NCBI GenBank assembly: GCA_024645305.1
Contig: JAHEFU010000050.1
Location: forward strand, 1-15,003
DNA: 15,003 bases
Reading direction: 5' to 3'
From: Planctomycetales bacterium
Lineage (GTDB): Bacteria > 4484-113 > JAFGCY01
A model generated the notes under the pieces. The model saw only the letters and a program-made list of their open reading frames with translations, was not told the DNA's origin and did no database searches. Of the stretch, positions 6,807-14,691 are shown in pieces. Numbering within the stretch: position 1 is the stretch's first letter; the number at the start of each line of letters is the position of its first letter. The translations under genes were made by a program, and so were the position numbers.

Positions 6807-9590
6807 ATGCGACTGTCACACTTTATTAGCACGCTGATATTGCTCTTATTCGCAGCTTCTATACACTCCTGCGCTCCTGACAACACAATGCCTGCCACTG
6901 GCATTGATGCTGAGCAGTCAATTCCGCCATCCTACAGTGATATGTCATCATTCCTGCAGGCGGAGCTGGCCAGACTGGGCAGGGATCCCGTCCGCCAGCC
7001 TGCTGCTGCCCCGGAGGGCATCGCGAATATGGTGTTCGCCCTGTCGGCGCATGTGGACGACCCGGACGGCACGGGTCCGCTGCTGCCAGTTGCCGTTGGT
7101 ATCGGCTGGTATGAGGTCAATGCCGGCGATTACAACCTTGACAGCCAGGTGAATATCTCCGACCTCACACCACTGGGCATCAATTTCAACAGATCAGTAG
7201 CCTACGATGATGCATCCCTACACGGCGGTCTGGAAATGTTCCCGGCCGGTAATCCGCTGGACGACGGAGGAGTGCCACCGGGCGATCCGCCGCTGGAGGG
7301 CAGTGGGGCTGCCAACTGGAAACTGGCACGTGTGGACGGGAACTCCGACGGCATCATCAACATCAGCGATATCACTCCGATTGCCCAGCACTGGCAACAG
7401 CGGCTCGATGGCTACATGCTGTATCGCAGGCGGCCGGGTGAAGCGGAATTCAGCCTGCTGCCAAATTCCCTGCTGCCAGGCTCAGCGATGTCAGTTGAGC
7501 GCAGCCAGCTTGCAATTGATCCCCTGCGTCCCGTGCCCTACAGCTATGTGGATGAGGACCTGGGGGCGGCCACAGGGATCTTCGAATACCTGCTGAAGCC
7601 CTTTGACAGCTCAAGCGCCAGAGAGGGTGCCGCTTCAGTCCTGCTGCAGGTGGACCTGGACAGCGGCAGCGGCGGCAGCAACCCGCCGGTGGCGCAACTC
7701 AGTGCAAATGTGACAACAGGCGATGTGCCGCTGGTCGTGGTGTTTGATGCGTCAGCCAGTTATGATCCCGATCCCCTGGGCGAGATCACGCGGTATGAAT
7801 GGGATACGAATAACGACCCCAGTGTCTTTGAGTTTGATTCAGGCCTGACAGCGACTATGAATGTGACGTACATGCTGCCGGGCAACTATGAACAGTGGGT
7901 CAGGGTCAGTGACGCTGACGGGATGAGCGCTGAAACCTCCCTGACCATCACTGCAACCAGTGACAATGTATTCCCGGTGGCGGAGCTGGTGGCCAGCCCG
8001 GCCACGGGAACCGCACCACTGATTGTCGAACTCAATGCCAGCGGCAGCCATGACAGCGACGGGAGCATCGTGCAGTTCGAGTTTGACCCGGAAGGAGACG
8101 GCAGCTTCCTGGCCCCCACGGCGGTGATCCTGCTGAACCACAACTACCAGTGGGCCGGTACATACCATCCGCAGGTCCGGGTGACGGACAATGAAGGTGC
8201 CAGCAACACTGCCAGCACGACCGTGACCCTGGACGGGGTGCCACCGCAGCATGATCCGGTTGCCCACCTGACGGTCGATCACTTCAGCGGGGAAGCTCCG
8301 CTGGATGTCGTCCTGGATGCCTCAGGCAGTACGGATGAGGATGCAGACATCACGGCGTATGTCTGGGACCTGGACGGGAATGGCAGTTTCGAGACCTGGG
8401 GTGGCGGCACACCGCTGTACAGCCATACCCTCACTGAAGTCGGGCAGCAGACAGTCAGTGTCCAGGTAAAGGATTCACGAAATGCCAGCGATTCAGCCAG
8501 TATCAGCATTGAGGTGCTGCCGGGAGCCGAATTCTGGCACATATATCCGGCTGACACCACTACGAGTGGCAGCAAAATCAGCATCTCACTGATTGACGCA
8601 GCAGCAAATCCAGCCCTGGCATACTTCGATGAGCAGGGCGAGGACGTGATCTATACCAGGGCAACTGACAGCCTTGGCACGGAATGGGGGACCCCCTTCG
8701 CGATTGTCAGCAATATCAGCCAGTGGGGCGGGGATGTCGACCTGGCAGTGGTGAATGGCAATCCAGCGGTGACCTATCACTGGGGACTGAATGCATTCCA
8801 CGGTTATGTCTGCTTCAAGCGTTCGGATGATGCATTCGGGAATCTCTGGCTAACACCCGAAATCATCGCCGGAGGCGCACCGACCGTCAACAGCACCAGC
8901 TGTTCACTCACTGAAGTGGGCGGCCGACCCGCCATTGCCTACCTTGACATGATCACCGGTAACCTGGACTACATCCGGTCCGATGATGCCTTTGGGGAAA
9001 TCTGGCCGGCCCCGACAACCGTGATGTCCGATGACAACGCCGGGAGACACAGTTGCCTGCTGTATGTTGAGCAGCGTCCAGCCGTTGCCCATATCCAGCA
9101 GTACAATGCCGCAACAATCTTCTACCAGCGATCAGCAGATGCCACAGGTTCGGACTGGAGTGGTGCCGGTTCGATCACCGAATCCTTCGTAGGCAACGGT
9201 TTCGGTGGTGCGGAGAGTTCAATGGCCATTGTCAGCGGCAATCCGGCGATCTGCTTCTATGACAAGAATGGCCAGGACCTGCGGTTCCACCGTGCGCTGA
9301 ATGCCCAGGGCAGCAGCTGGGGTGCTGAACAGATCCTTGACGACACCCTGAAGGCGGGACGCTACTGTTCCATGGCGGCTGCGGGGGGCAAGGCATTCAT
9401 TGTCTACTATGTGGAATCCGCCAATGAATTCAGGGCCGTGCATGCCCAGGATGGCAGCGCACTGAACTGGGATACGCCGCTGCTGATTGATGCCGTTGTC
9501 ACTTCGTTCCCGGATGCCGCGGTAGTTGACGGCAAGCCGGCGGCGGCATACATCAGGGGAAATACGCCTTACTTCGCCATCCGCTACTGA
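6807..9590 (+). CDS. Putative lipoprotein: split dockerin-like, three PKD, propeller
   Basis: A 927-residue secreted protein. MRLSHFISTLILLLFAASIHSC is a leader ending I-H-S-C, a plausible lipobox with Cys22. Residues about 70-80 (APEGIANMVFALSA) match APDGINNMVADLTI of the preceding protein. Two dockerin-type calcium loops follow, GDYNLDSQVNISDL at 107-120 and VDGNSDGIINISDI at 176-189, separated by a Gly/Pro/Asp-rich insert of about 55 residues; the other protein has a short link there. A strand YMLYRR and an FN3-like segment run to about 280. Three PKD-like domains occupy about 293-383, 388-475 and 482-570, with WD or FD near their middles (YEWD, FEFD, YVWD). From about 591 come seven repeats with NPA(V/I)xY and (Y/F)xRSxDAxGxxW, likely a seven-bladed propeller. 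The start has GAGGTGAT 7 nt before it and its own promoter. It probably displays binding domains outside the cell; ligand unknown. Confidence 0.9.
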   Translation: MRLSHFISTLILLLFAASIHSCAPDNTMPATGIDAEQSIPPSYSDMSSFLQAELARLGRDPVRQPAAAPEGIANMVFALSAHVDDPDGTGPLLPVAVGIGWYEVNAGDYNLDSQVNISDLTPLGINFNRSVAYDDASLHGGLEMFPAGNPLDDGGVPPGDPPLEGSGAANWKLARVDGNSDGIINISDITPIAQHWQQRLDGYMLYRRRPGEAEFSLLPNSLLPGSAMSVERSQLAIDPLRPVPYSYVDEDLGAATGIFEYLLKPFDSSSAREGAASVLLQVDLDSGSGGSNPPVAQLSANVTTGDVPLVVVFDASASYDPDPLGEITRYEWDTNNDPSVFEFDSGLTATMNVTYMLPGNYEQWVRVSDADGMSAETSLTITATSDNVFPVAELVASPATGTAPLIVELNASGSHDSDGSIVQFEFDPEGDGSFLAPTAVILLNHNYQWAGTYHPQVRVTDNEGASNTASTTVTLDGVPPQHDPVAHLTVDHFSGEAPLDVVLDASGSTDEDADITAYVWDLDGNGSFETWGGGTPLYSHTLTEVGQQTVSVQVKDSRNASDSASISIEVLPGAEFWHIYPADTTTSGSKISISLIDAAANPALAYFDEQGEDVIYTRATDSLGTEWGTPFAIVSNISQWGGDVDLAVVNGNPAVTYHWGLNAFHGYVCFKRSDDAFGNLWLTPEIIAGGAPTVNSTSCSLTEVGGRPAIAYLDMITGNLDYIRSDDAFGEIWPAPTTVMSDDNAGRHSCLLYVEQRPAVAHIQQYNAATIFYQRSADATGSDWSGAGSITESFVGNGFGGAESSMAIVSGNPAICFYDKNGQDLRFHRALNAQGSSWGAEQILDDTLKAGRYCSMAAAGGKAFIVYYVESANEFRAVHAQDGSALNWDTPLLIDAVVTSFPDAAVVDGKPAAAYIRGNTPYFAIRY
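8577..9587 (+). repeat. Seven propeller-like repeats (coding)
   Basis: About every 50 residues the protein shows a hairpin with (N/R/K)PA(V/I/L)AY, then L/V-x-(Y/F)-x-R and, in most units, DAxGxxW. Starts are near residues 601, 652, 707, 757, 812, 862 and 910; the seventh ends at the C-terminus after two strands. The pattern resembles sialidase-like or BNR-like repeats but lacks a clean Asp box (SxDxGxTW), so no glycosidase activity is claimed. Confidence 0.65.
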
Positions 9591-9640
9591 AGTGGCACGG
9601 GCTTGTGAGAAGTTGCTGATACGGGCTGCTGGGGGAAGAG

Positions 9641-9716
<76 letters not shown>

Positions 9717-9722
9717 GCAGGA

Positions 9723-9751
9723 ATGATATCCTAGCTTCACGGCACTGTCAA
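9723..9751 (-). promoter_or_regulatory. Strong sigma70 promoter of tRNA-fMet
   Basis: On the minus strand, consensus TTGACA (9751-9746), a 17-nt spacer, then TATCAT (9728-9723; 5 of 6). The expected start lies at about 9716-9718, so the tRNA precursor would have a leader of zero to two nucleotides. It is the best promoter in the window and shows that this genome uses ordinary sigma70 sites. Confidence 0.8.
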
Positions 9752-9842
9752 TGAAATAACACTATATTCTCGGAAAAGAGCCGGAATTCCAGTAATGGGG
9801 CCTGGGCAGCTCAATTGCGGTTGCCAATATTGTGCAGTGGAC

Positions 9843-10343
9843 TTACTGCAGGATGCCCTGTTCCCTGAGCAGCTCCATGAATCTCCAGCGTACAAGCAGT
9901 GGAGCTTCCGTAAGCAGCCAACGGAATTCATCCCGTTCAGTCAGGGAGAGGGCTGAGCGGCTCCTGGACTGCGCAAGCACAAAGCCCCGGATGCCGAAAG
10001 GCAGACTGAGCAATGCCAGGATGCAGAACAGATACACGAGTAATTCAGGATGTTCCAGGCCACTGTACTGCGCAAGCAGGAAGTTCACGAGAGATGTGAT
10101 CACGATCACGTTCGAGGCTATCGCAAATCGGCGTTTCACGCAGGTCGCACAGTACAGGAGCAGTACCAGATGGCTAGCCAGCAGGAGCATGCTCGGCAGC
10201 AGCCCGAGAGTACTGATGCCAAGTGGAGGCAGCAGCAGGCAGCAGATACAGGCCAGCAGGAACAGGTTGCGCTCGGCATCGCTGGTCCAGTTCATCCGGG
10301 ACTGCCAGTCCCGCAGTTTCTGATTCGTGCTGTCCGGCTGCAT
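9843..10343 (-). CDS. Hypothetical four-helix membrane protein
   Basis: A 166-residue protein that I do not recognise. After a polar N-terminus of about 25 residues there are four likely membrane helices at about 27-43, 46-66, 75-92 and 101-122. A charged C-terminal tail of about 40 residues (RSRSALSLTERDEFRWLL and on) should be soluble. Cys occur mainly in the helices (CICC near 33-36, and CATC at about 65-68 at the end of helix 2, just before VKRR) and form no known metal motif. I start at the ATG at 10343, with AGGG 8 nt upstream on the minus strand; a GTG at 10349 would add two residues. The hydrophobic pattern and absence of in-frame stops argue for a real gene. It is divergent from the crotonase gene and may share control with it. 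No function is proposed. Confidence 0.72.
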   Translation of the reverse strand: MQPDSTNQKLRDWQSRMNWTSDAERNLFLLACICCLLLPPLGISTLGLLPSMLLLASHLVLLLYCATCVKRRFAIASNVIVITSLVNFLLAQYSGLEHPELLVYLFCILALLSLPFGIRGFVLAQSRSRSALSLTERDEFRWLLTEAPLLVRWRFMELLREQGILQ

Positions 10344-10354
10344 TTCCACGGCCC

Positions 10355-10395
10355 TATGATAACAAGCTCAGGCTCTGGATTGGACCATATGATAA
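10355..10395. promoter_or_regulatory. TATGATAA direct repeats in a divergent gap
   Basis: TATGATAA occurs at 10355-10362 and again at 10388-10395, exactly 33 nt apart, close to three helical turns. Both lie in the 97-nt gap between the divergent membrane protein and crotonase genes. The second copy contains GATAAT, a near -10 hexamer, but no matching -35 is seen. They could be tandem operator sites, or -10 elements. Confidence 0.3.
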
Positions 10396-10440
10396 TCTTC
10401 AGCCCCGGACGGCGTTCAAGCATCATTCAGGAGGAACAGG

Positions 10441-11616
10441 ATGTCGGCAGCAGAGCAGATGGACAGGCTCTACCAGGGCAGCCAGGGCTACGTGAGCCTG
10501 GACAAGCTGAGCTACCAGGGCAGGCAGGGCGCACGCCTGCAGTACCTGAACCCCAATCCCGCCAGGATGCATGCCGTTGATACGACGGGCATGCAGGAAA
10601 TGTTCGATGCGGTATCAGTGCTCGAAAAGACTCAGGATCTGAGCTTCTGCATCTTCCATGGCACCCTTGATGCCATCCACGCCGGGGCGGACATCACTGA
10701 ATTCCAGGGCGAATGCGACCTGGATGCGATCCATAGCCACCTGAAGCGTGGCACCTCACTTGATACCCGTGTGAAGGGGCTCTGGCCCCGCATGCGTACG
10801 GTTGGGATCTTCACGGGTGACCGCTACGGCGGCAGCGTGGAATGGCCACTGTTTGCGGAGTGGGGCATCTGCGACAAGGATGTGCGGATCCAGCTTTCAG
10901 AGGTACATCTGGGGATCATTCCCGGCTGGAACGGAGTGCTCAATGTGCTCCTGAAGTGCGGTCCCGAAAGGGCACGCTGGATGGGGCAGACAGGCAACAG
11001 CCTCATGGCCGCGGATATGCTGCGGATGGGGATCGTGCAGAAGGTGGTTGCAACAGCGGATCCGCCGGATCGCAGCACACCGCCGGAGCAGTGGGAAGCC
11101 GCCCGCAGCGCTTACGTGGAGGCCAGTGAGCCCCTGCTGATGACCGCTGCCCTGGATCTGGCCACGAGTGATGAGGCACCTGTGCGCAACAAGGAGTTCG
11201 CGGCGGATGATGCAGGCCGTCAGGCCAGGCAGGAACTGCTGGATTCTCTGGAGGCGGAGCTTGCGGCCCGGATGGACGTGAGTCGCTACAGAGCACTGCA
11301 CGATGACATCGCCAGGGAAGCCAGCGCCCTGCGTAAGGCAGACGATCAGGACGCTCTAAAGGCACTTGGGAAGAAGGCGGTCAAGGATGTGCTCAAGCTC
11401 GGAAAGCCTCTTGCTCCCCTGGCGGTCAAGGCAGTCGGCAAGTATGTGGCCGAATGGTCAAAGCTAGAGCGCCGCGAAATCCTGGCTGATTACGAGGATA
11501 TCGGCCAGATGGAAGCGGATCTCTGTGCCAGCCTGATGGCAACGGAGCACCGGCGCATCGGTGTGAATGCGGTATTGACCCGCGAACCGGCGGACAAGGT
11601 TCCGGTCTTCGCCTGA
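10441..11616 (+). CDS. Crotonase-family protein with helical C-terminal extension
   Basis: A 391-residue member of the enoyl-CoA hydratase/isomerase (crotonase) superfamily, which act on acyl-CoA thioesters. The crotonase part runs from about 20 to 205. It shows the oxyanion-hole region IHAGADITEF (79-88), GGSVE with Glu134 at the position of the first catalytic Glu of enoyl-CoA hydratase, and LSEVHLGIIPG with Glu154 at the second. Both Glu are present, so hydratase activity is possible, but the sequence is divergent and the exact reaction is unknown. Ordinary crotonases have about 260 residues; here about 180 more follow, Ala/Lys/Glu-rich and mostly helical, with KALGKKAVKDVLKLGKPLAP in the middle. 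It does not show the Rossmann GxGxxG of a FadB/FadJ-type fusion. The ATG has AGGAGG 6 nt upstream. The gene precedes the EMO-like Fe-S oxidoreductase, suggesting a role in acyl-CoA oxidation. Confidence 0.85.
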   Translation: MSAAEQMDRLYQGSQGYVSLDKLSYQGRQGARLQYLNPNPARMHAVDTTGMQEMFDAVSVLEKTQDLSFCIFHGTLDAIHAGADITEFQGECDLDAIHSHLKRGTSLDTRVKGLWPRMRTVGIFTGDRYGGSVEWPLFAEWGICDKDVRIQLSEVHLGIIPGWNGVLNVLLKCGPERARWMGQTGNSLMAADMLRMGIVQKVVATADPPDRSTPPEQWEAARSAYVEASEPLLMTAALDLATSDEAPVRNKEFAADDAGRQARQELLDSLEAELAARMDVSRYRALHDDIAREASALRKADDQDALKALGKKAVKDVLKLGKPLAPLAVKAVGKYVAEWSKLERREILADYEDIGQMEADLCASLMATEHRRIGVNAVLTREPADKVPVFA

Positions 11617-11638
11617 AGCCACTATAATCAGGGTGGCT
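11617..11638 (+). promoter_or_regulatory. Dyad around a perfect TATAAT upstream of the Fe-S gene
   Basis: AGCCAC (11617-11622) and GTGGCT (11633-11638) form a perfect 6-bp inverted repeat, and the 10-nt centre begins with TATAAT (11623-11628). The best -35 is poor (TTCCGG, 17 nt upstream). A repressor bound here would cover the -10. It lies one nucleotide after the crotonase stop; no T-run follows, so a terminator is less likely. Confidence 0.4.
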
Positions 11639-11693
11639 GCAGGTAACGGCATGAGGCTGTAAGGTACCGGCAAGCCAGGCAGGAAGCACATAC

Positions 11694-13751
11694 ATGGCTG
11701 TACACACCATCATCTACAGCGTCGTGTTTATCACGGCGATGGTCTTTTTCTTCCGCTCCATCAACTCCAGAATCAGCGTGCTCAAGGCCGCGCAGTCGAA
11801 TGATTCACGGGGCCATGTCGGGACGCGCCTCCTGGGTGTGCTCGTCAATGTGCTCGGGCAGGCACGTCTATTGCGCGGTGACTTTTCCGCAGGTCTGATG
11901 CACTTCACCATCTTCTGGGGATTCATGGTGCTGATGCTCAACACGGCCCACTTCCTCGTTGCCGGATTCTTCCCGGCGGCAGACCTGCATATTCCGCTGC
12001 TGGGACGTGGGGATCTGCTGGGCGGGCCATACCTGTTCCTGCGTGACCTGGTTGAGGTGCTGGTGCTGGTGGCGGTGCTGTATGCCATCTTCCGCCGCGT
12101 GGTACTGAAGCCTAAGCGCCTAACACAGAGCTTTGAAGCGGTGCTGATCCTGATGCTGATCGGCACCCTGATGCTGACGGACATGCTGATGAATGCTGCC
12201 TCCGTGAGCAGCGGGGATGTGATCGCACACCCCATGTCCTTCATTGAGAACTCCCTGAGCATGAGGCTCAGCGCAGGCAATGCCGCTCTGACATACACCC
12301 TTAACTGGTGGATCCACTGCCTGTCGCTGCTCTTCTTCCTGAACCTGCTGCCGCTGGGCAAGCACTTCCATGTCATCACATCCTTCTTCACGGTCTACCT
12401 GAGAAACCTCAAGCCTGTCGGCCAGCTGCCGGCTATCGACTTCGAGAATGAGGACCTGGAGGAATTCGGTGTCCACCACCTGCAGCAGCTGAGCTGGGCC
12501 AACTGGCTGGACACCTACAGCTGCACGGAATGCGGACGCTGCGACCACTTCTGTCCCGCAAACCGCACGGGCAAGAGCCTGTCTCCCAAGCACATCATTG
12601 TCGGCACACGCGAAATGCTCTACGCCCATACTCCCGACCTGCTTCTCAAACTGGCGGAAGCCCGCGGGCAGGAAAACAGCGCGGAGAGTGGAGTGGCGGT
12701 TGCCGCACGCCTGAGTGATGAGGAGCTGGGAGGGGTAAGGCTCGTGGGTGATATCCATACCGATGCCGCCCTGTGGGCCTGCACGACCTGCGGGGCCTGT
12801 GACGAACACTGCCCGCTGTTCATCGAGCATGTCACGCCCATAGTGGAAATGCGCCGTCATCTCGTGCTTGAGGAGGAGGGGCGTTTCCCGAAGGAACTGC
12901 AGGGGGCCTTCGAAGGCCTGGAAGGGCAGGGCAACCCCTGGGGCCTGCCGGCGCATACGCGTATGGAATGGGCCGAGGGCCTGGACGTTCCCACACTGGA
13001 TGAGAAGCCTGACGCGGAGTGGATCTACTTCGTGGGCTGCCTGTCCAGTTTTGACGACCGCAACAAGGAAACCGCCCGCGCGCTGGTGCAGCTCCTGAAC
13101 CATGCCGGGATCAGCTTCGCCGTGCTGAGCCAGGAAGCCTGCAGCGGTGATCCGGCACGCCGGGCAGGACATGAGTATCTTGCCAACGCACTGATGGAAA
13201 TGAACGCCGAGCAATTCAAGGAAGCCAGTGTCAAGCGCGTGATCACCACCTGCCCACACTGCTTCAACACCCTCAAGGTGGAATATGAACAGGTCGGCGT
13301 GGTCTTCGAGGAAGTCATCCACCACAGTGAACTGCTGACGCGCCTGGTGTCCGAGGGGCGCCTGAAACCGGAACATGGCAACGGCAGCCAGAAGATAGTA
13401 TTCCACGATTCCTGCTATCTGGGCCGCTACAACAGGGTCTACGACGAGCCCCGCAGTGTGATTGCCAGTATTCCCGGCGTGAGTATGGTGGAAGCGGAGT
13501 ACAACCGGGACAAGGGCTTCTGCTGCGGTGCCGGCGGTGGACGGATGTTCATGGAGGAGACTGAGGGAGAACGTGTCAACGAATGGCGATATGACCAGCT
13601 GACGGCCACCGGGGCTGACCAGGTGGCGGTGGCCTGTCCGTTCTGCAATGTGATGATGAGCGATGCCGCAAATGCCGAGGGACATGAGCATAAGCCAGTG
13701 AAGGATATTGCCATCCTGCTGCGCGATGCCGTGCTCGGTTACCAGGCCTGA
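11694..13751 (+). CDS. Membrane Fe-S oxidoreductase, probable ETF:menaquinone type (EMO-like)
   Basis: A 685-residue protein combining three known parts. Residues 1 to about 235 form a NarI-like heme b membrane domain with five or six hydrophobic segments; His70, His86, His208, His224 and His226 are possible heme ligands. Two [4Fe-4S] ferredoxin motifs follow, Cys277/280/283/287 (CTECGRCDHFCP) and Cys363/366/369/373 (CTTCGACDEHCP). Two HdrB-like CCG domains end it: the first with Cys449, Cys483 and Cys520/523 (TTCPHC), where the CCG-type site reads EACSGD; the second with Cys574, CCG at 610-612 and Cys648/651 (CPFC). This order is that of the enzymes proposed to pass electrons from electron-transfer flavoprotein to menaquinone in syntrophic and other anaerobic fatty-acid oxidisers. 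No etfAB is in the window, so the partner is inferred. AGGA lies 9 nt before the ATG. The gene is 77 nt behind the crotonase gene and may have its own promoter. Confidence 0.9.
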   Translation: MAVHTIIYSVVFITAMVFFFRSINSRISVLKAAQSNDSRGHVGTRLLGVLVNVLGQARLLRGDFSAGLMHFTIFWGFMVLMLNTAHFLVAGFFPAADLHIPLLGRGDLLGGPYLFLRDLVEVLVLVAVLYAIFRRVVLKPKRLTQSFEAVLILMLIGTLMLTDMLMNAASVSSGDVIAHPMSFIENSLSMRLSAGNAALTYTLNWWIHCLSLLFFLNLLPLGKHFHVITSFFTVYLRNLKPVGQLPAIDFENEDLEEFGVHHLQQLSWANWLDTYSCTECGRCDHFCPANRTGKSLSPKHIIVGTREMLYAHTPDLLLKLAEARGQENSAESGVAVAARLSDEELGGVRLVGDIHTDAALWACTTCGACDEHCPLFIEHVTPIVEMRRHLVLEEEGRFPKELQGAFEGLEGQGNPWGLPAHTRMEWAEGLDVPTLDEKPDAEWIYFVGCLSSFDDRNKETARALVQLLNHAGISFAVLSQEACSGDPARRAGHEYLANALMEMNAEQFKEASVKRVITTCPHCFNTLKVEYEQVGVVFEEVIHHSELLTRLVSEGRLKPEHGNGSQKIVFHDSCYLGRYNRVYDEPRSVIASIPGVSMVEAEYNRDKGFCCGAGGGRMFMEETEGERVNEWRYDQLTATGADQVAVACPFCNVMMSDAANAEGHEHKPVKDIAILLRDAVLGYQA

Positions 13752-13839
13752 ACCTGCCACAGAACCAGGAAAATGTCAGTAGTGAACGATGCAACCGTCG
13801 TACGGAATTTCCACGGATCAATTGATTGATGCAGGCTGC

Positions 13840-13878
13840 AGCGTTTGCTCTATAGACTGCTGGCTGCCCGGAAACGCT
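13840..13878 (+). terminator. Weak hairpin with T-rich tail after the Fe-S gene
   Basis: AGCGTTT (13840-13846) can pair with AAACGCT (13872-13878) across a 25-nt loop, and the next bases are T-rich (TTGTCTGTCTC). The loop is long and the stem only 7 bp, so this is a weak candidate. It sits in the 136-nt gap between convergent genes, where termination is expected. ATCAATTGAT, a 10-bp palindrome, lies at 13817-13826. Confidence 0.25.
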
Positions 13879-13887
13879 TTGTCTGTC

Positions 13888-14691
13888 TCACTCTCTTGTG
13901 AACTGACCGGCCAGCCGGACCCGCCAGCTCAGTGGCAGCATTGAGATCACGAACATGCTCAGCTTGTTGTAGGGACCGGGCACGACAAGCCGCCGGCCGG
14001 CCATACAGGAGCGGTAGGCCGCCCTGGCAACGTATGCGGCATCCATCACACCGAACTTCATCAGGTTGATCCGTTCCATCCCCGCCCGTTCATGGAAGCT
14101 GCTGCGCGTGCCGCCCGGACACAGACAGGTCACGCTGACTCCGCTGCCCCGGCATTCCTCGGAAAGCGCCGCACTGAAGGACAGCACATAGGCCTTGCTG
14201 GCGCAGTACACCGCATTGAGCGGTGATGGCACGAAACTGCCCGTACTGCCGATGTTCAGGATCCGCCCGCGGCCGCGCTTGAGCATGCGCGGCAGGAATT
14301 TCTTTGTGAGCGTTGTCAGAGCCGTGATGTTGACCTGCAGCATATCCAGCTCGGATTGCATATCCGTTTCACTGACCGCTCCATAGACGTCAAAACCGGC
14401 GTTGTTGACAAGAATGTCGACACTGAAGCCCTGCTTGCGCACCCATCTGTGCACCTGCTCGTGTGCATCCGGCTGACTCAGGTCACAGACCAGGAAACTG
14501 GCATTCACCGCATGCTTCTCCCGCAGTTCACGGGCAAGCCCGGTCAGCCGCTGTTCATCGCGGGCAACCAGCATCAGGTCGTGACCGTGGGCCGCGAACT
14601 GCCTGGCAATCTCCCTGCCGATCCCGCTGCTGGCCCCGGTGACAAGGACGCCGGGCCTGGTCTTCTCCTTTGCGCTGCCCTTACGGCTCAC
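13888..14691 (-). CDS. Short-chain dehydrogenase/reductase (SDR)
   Basis: A 267-residue classical SDR, an NAD(P)-dependent oxidoreductase of cytosolic type. The cofactor motif TGASSGIG is at 18-25, Arg44 in LVARDEQ suggests NADPH, Asp70 follows the next strand, and NNAG is at 96-99. The active site is complete: Asn121, Ser149 (NIGST), and Tyr162-x3-Lys166 (YCASK). The C-terminus from about 240 is hydrophobic (FVISMLPLSWRVRL), as in SDRs that touch membranes or lipids, so a lipid or sterol-like substrate is possible; the substrate is not readable. The start is a GTG at 14691 that overlaps the hutH stop (GTGA, 4 nt), so the pair is one transcriptional unit. SDRs are not part of the usual histidine degradation pathway, so the link may be organisational only. 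Confidence 0.93.
   Translation of the reverse strand: MSRKGSAKEKTRPGVLVTGASSGIGREIARQFAAHGHDLMLVARDEQRLTGLARELREKHAVNASFLVCDLSQPDAHEQVHRWVRKQGFSVDILVNNAGFDVYGAVSETDMQSELDMLQVNITALTTLTKKFLPRMLKRGRGRILNIGSTGSFVPSPLNAVYCASKAYVLSFSAALSEECRGSGVSVTCLCPGGTRSSFHERAGMERINLMKFGVMDAAYVARAAYRSCMAGRRLVVPGPYNKLSMFVISMLPLSWRVRLAGQFTRE

Noticed and set aside
12120..13760. Long minus-strand open frame (546 codons) opposite the Fe-S oxidoreductase
   Set aside because: The plus strand encodes an unmistakable protein there; the antisense translation shows no domain, and G+C-rich coding DNA often leaves long antisense frames.
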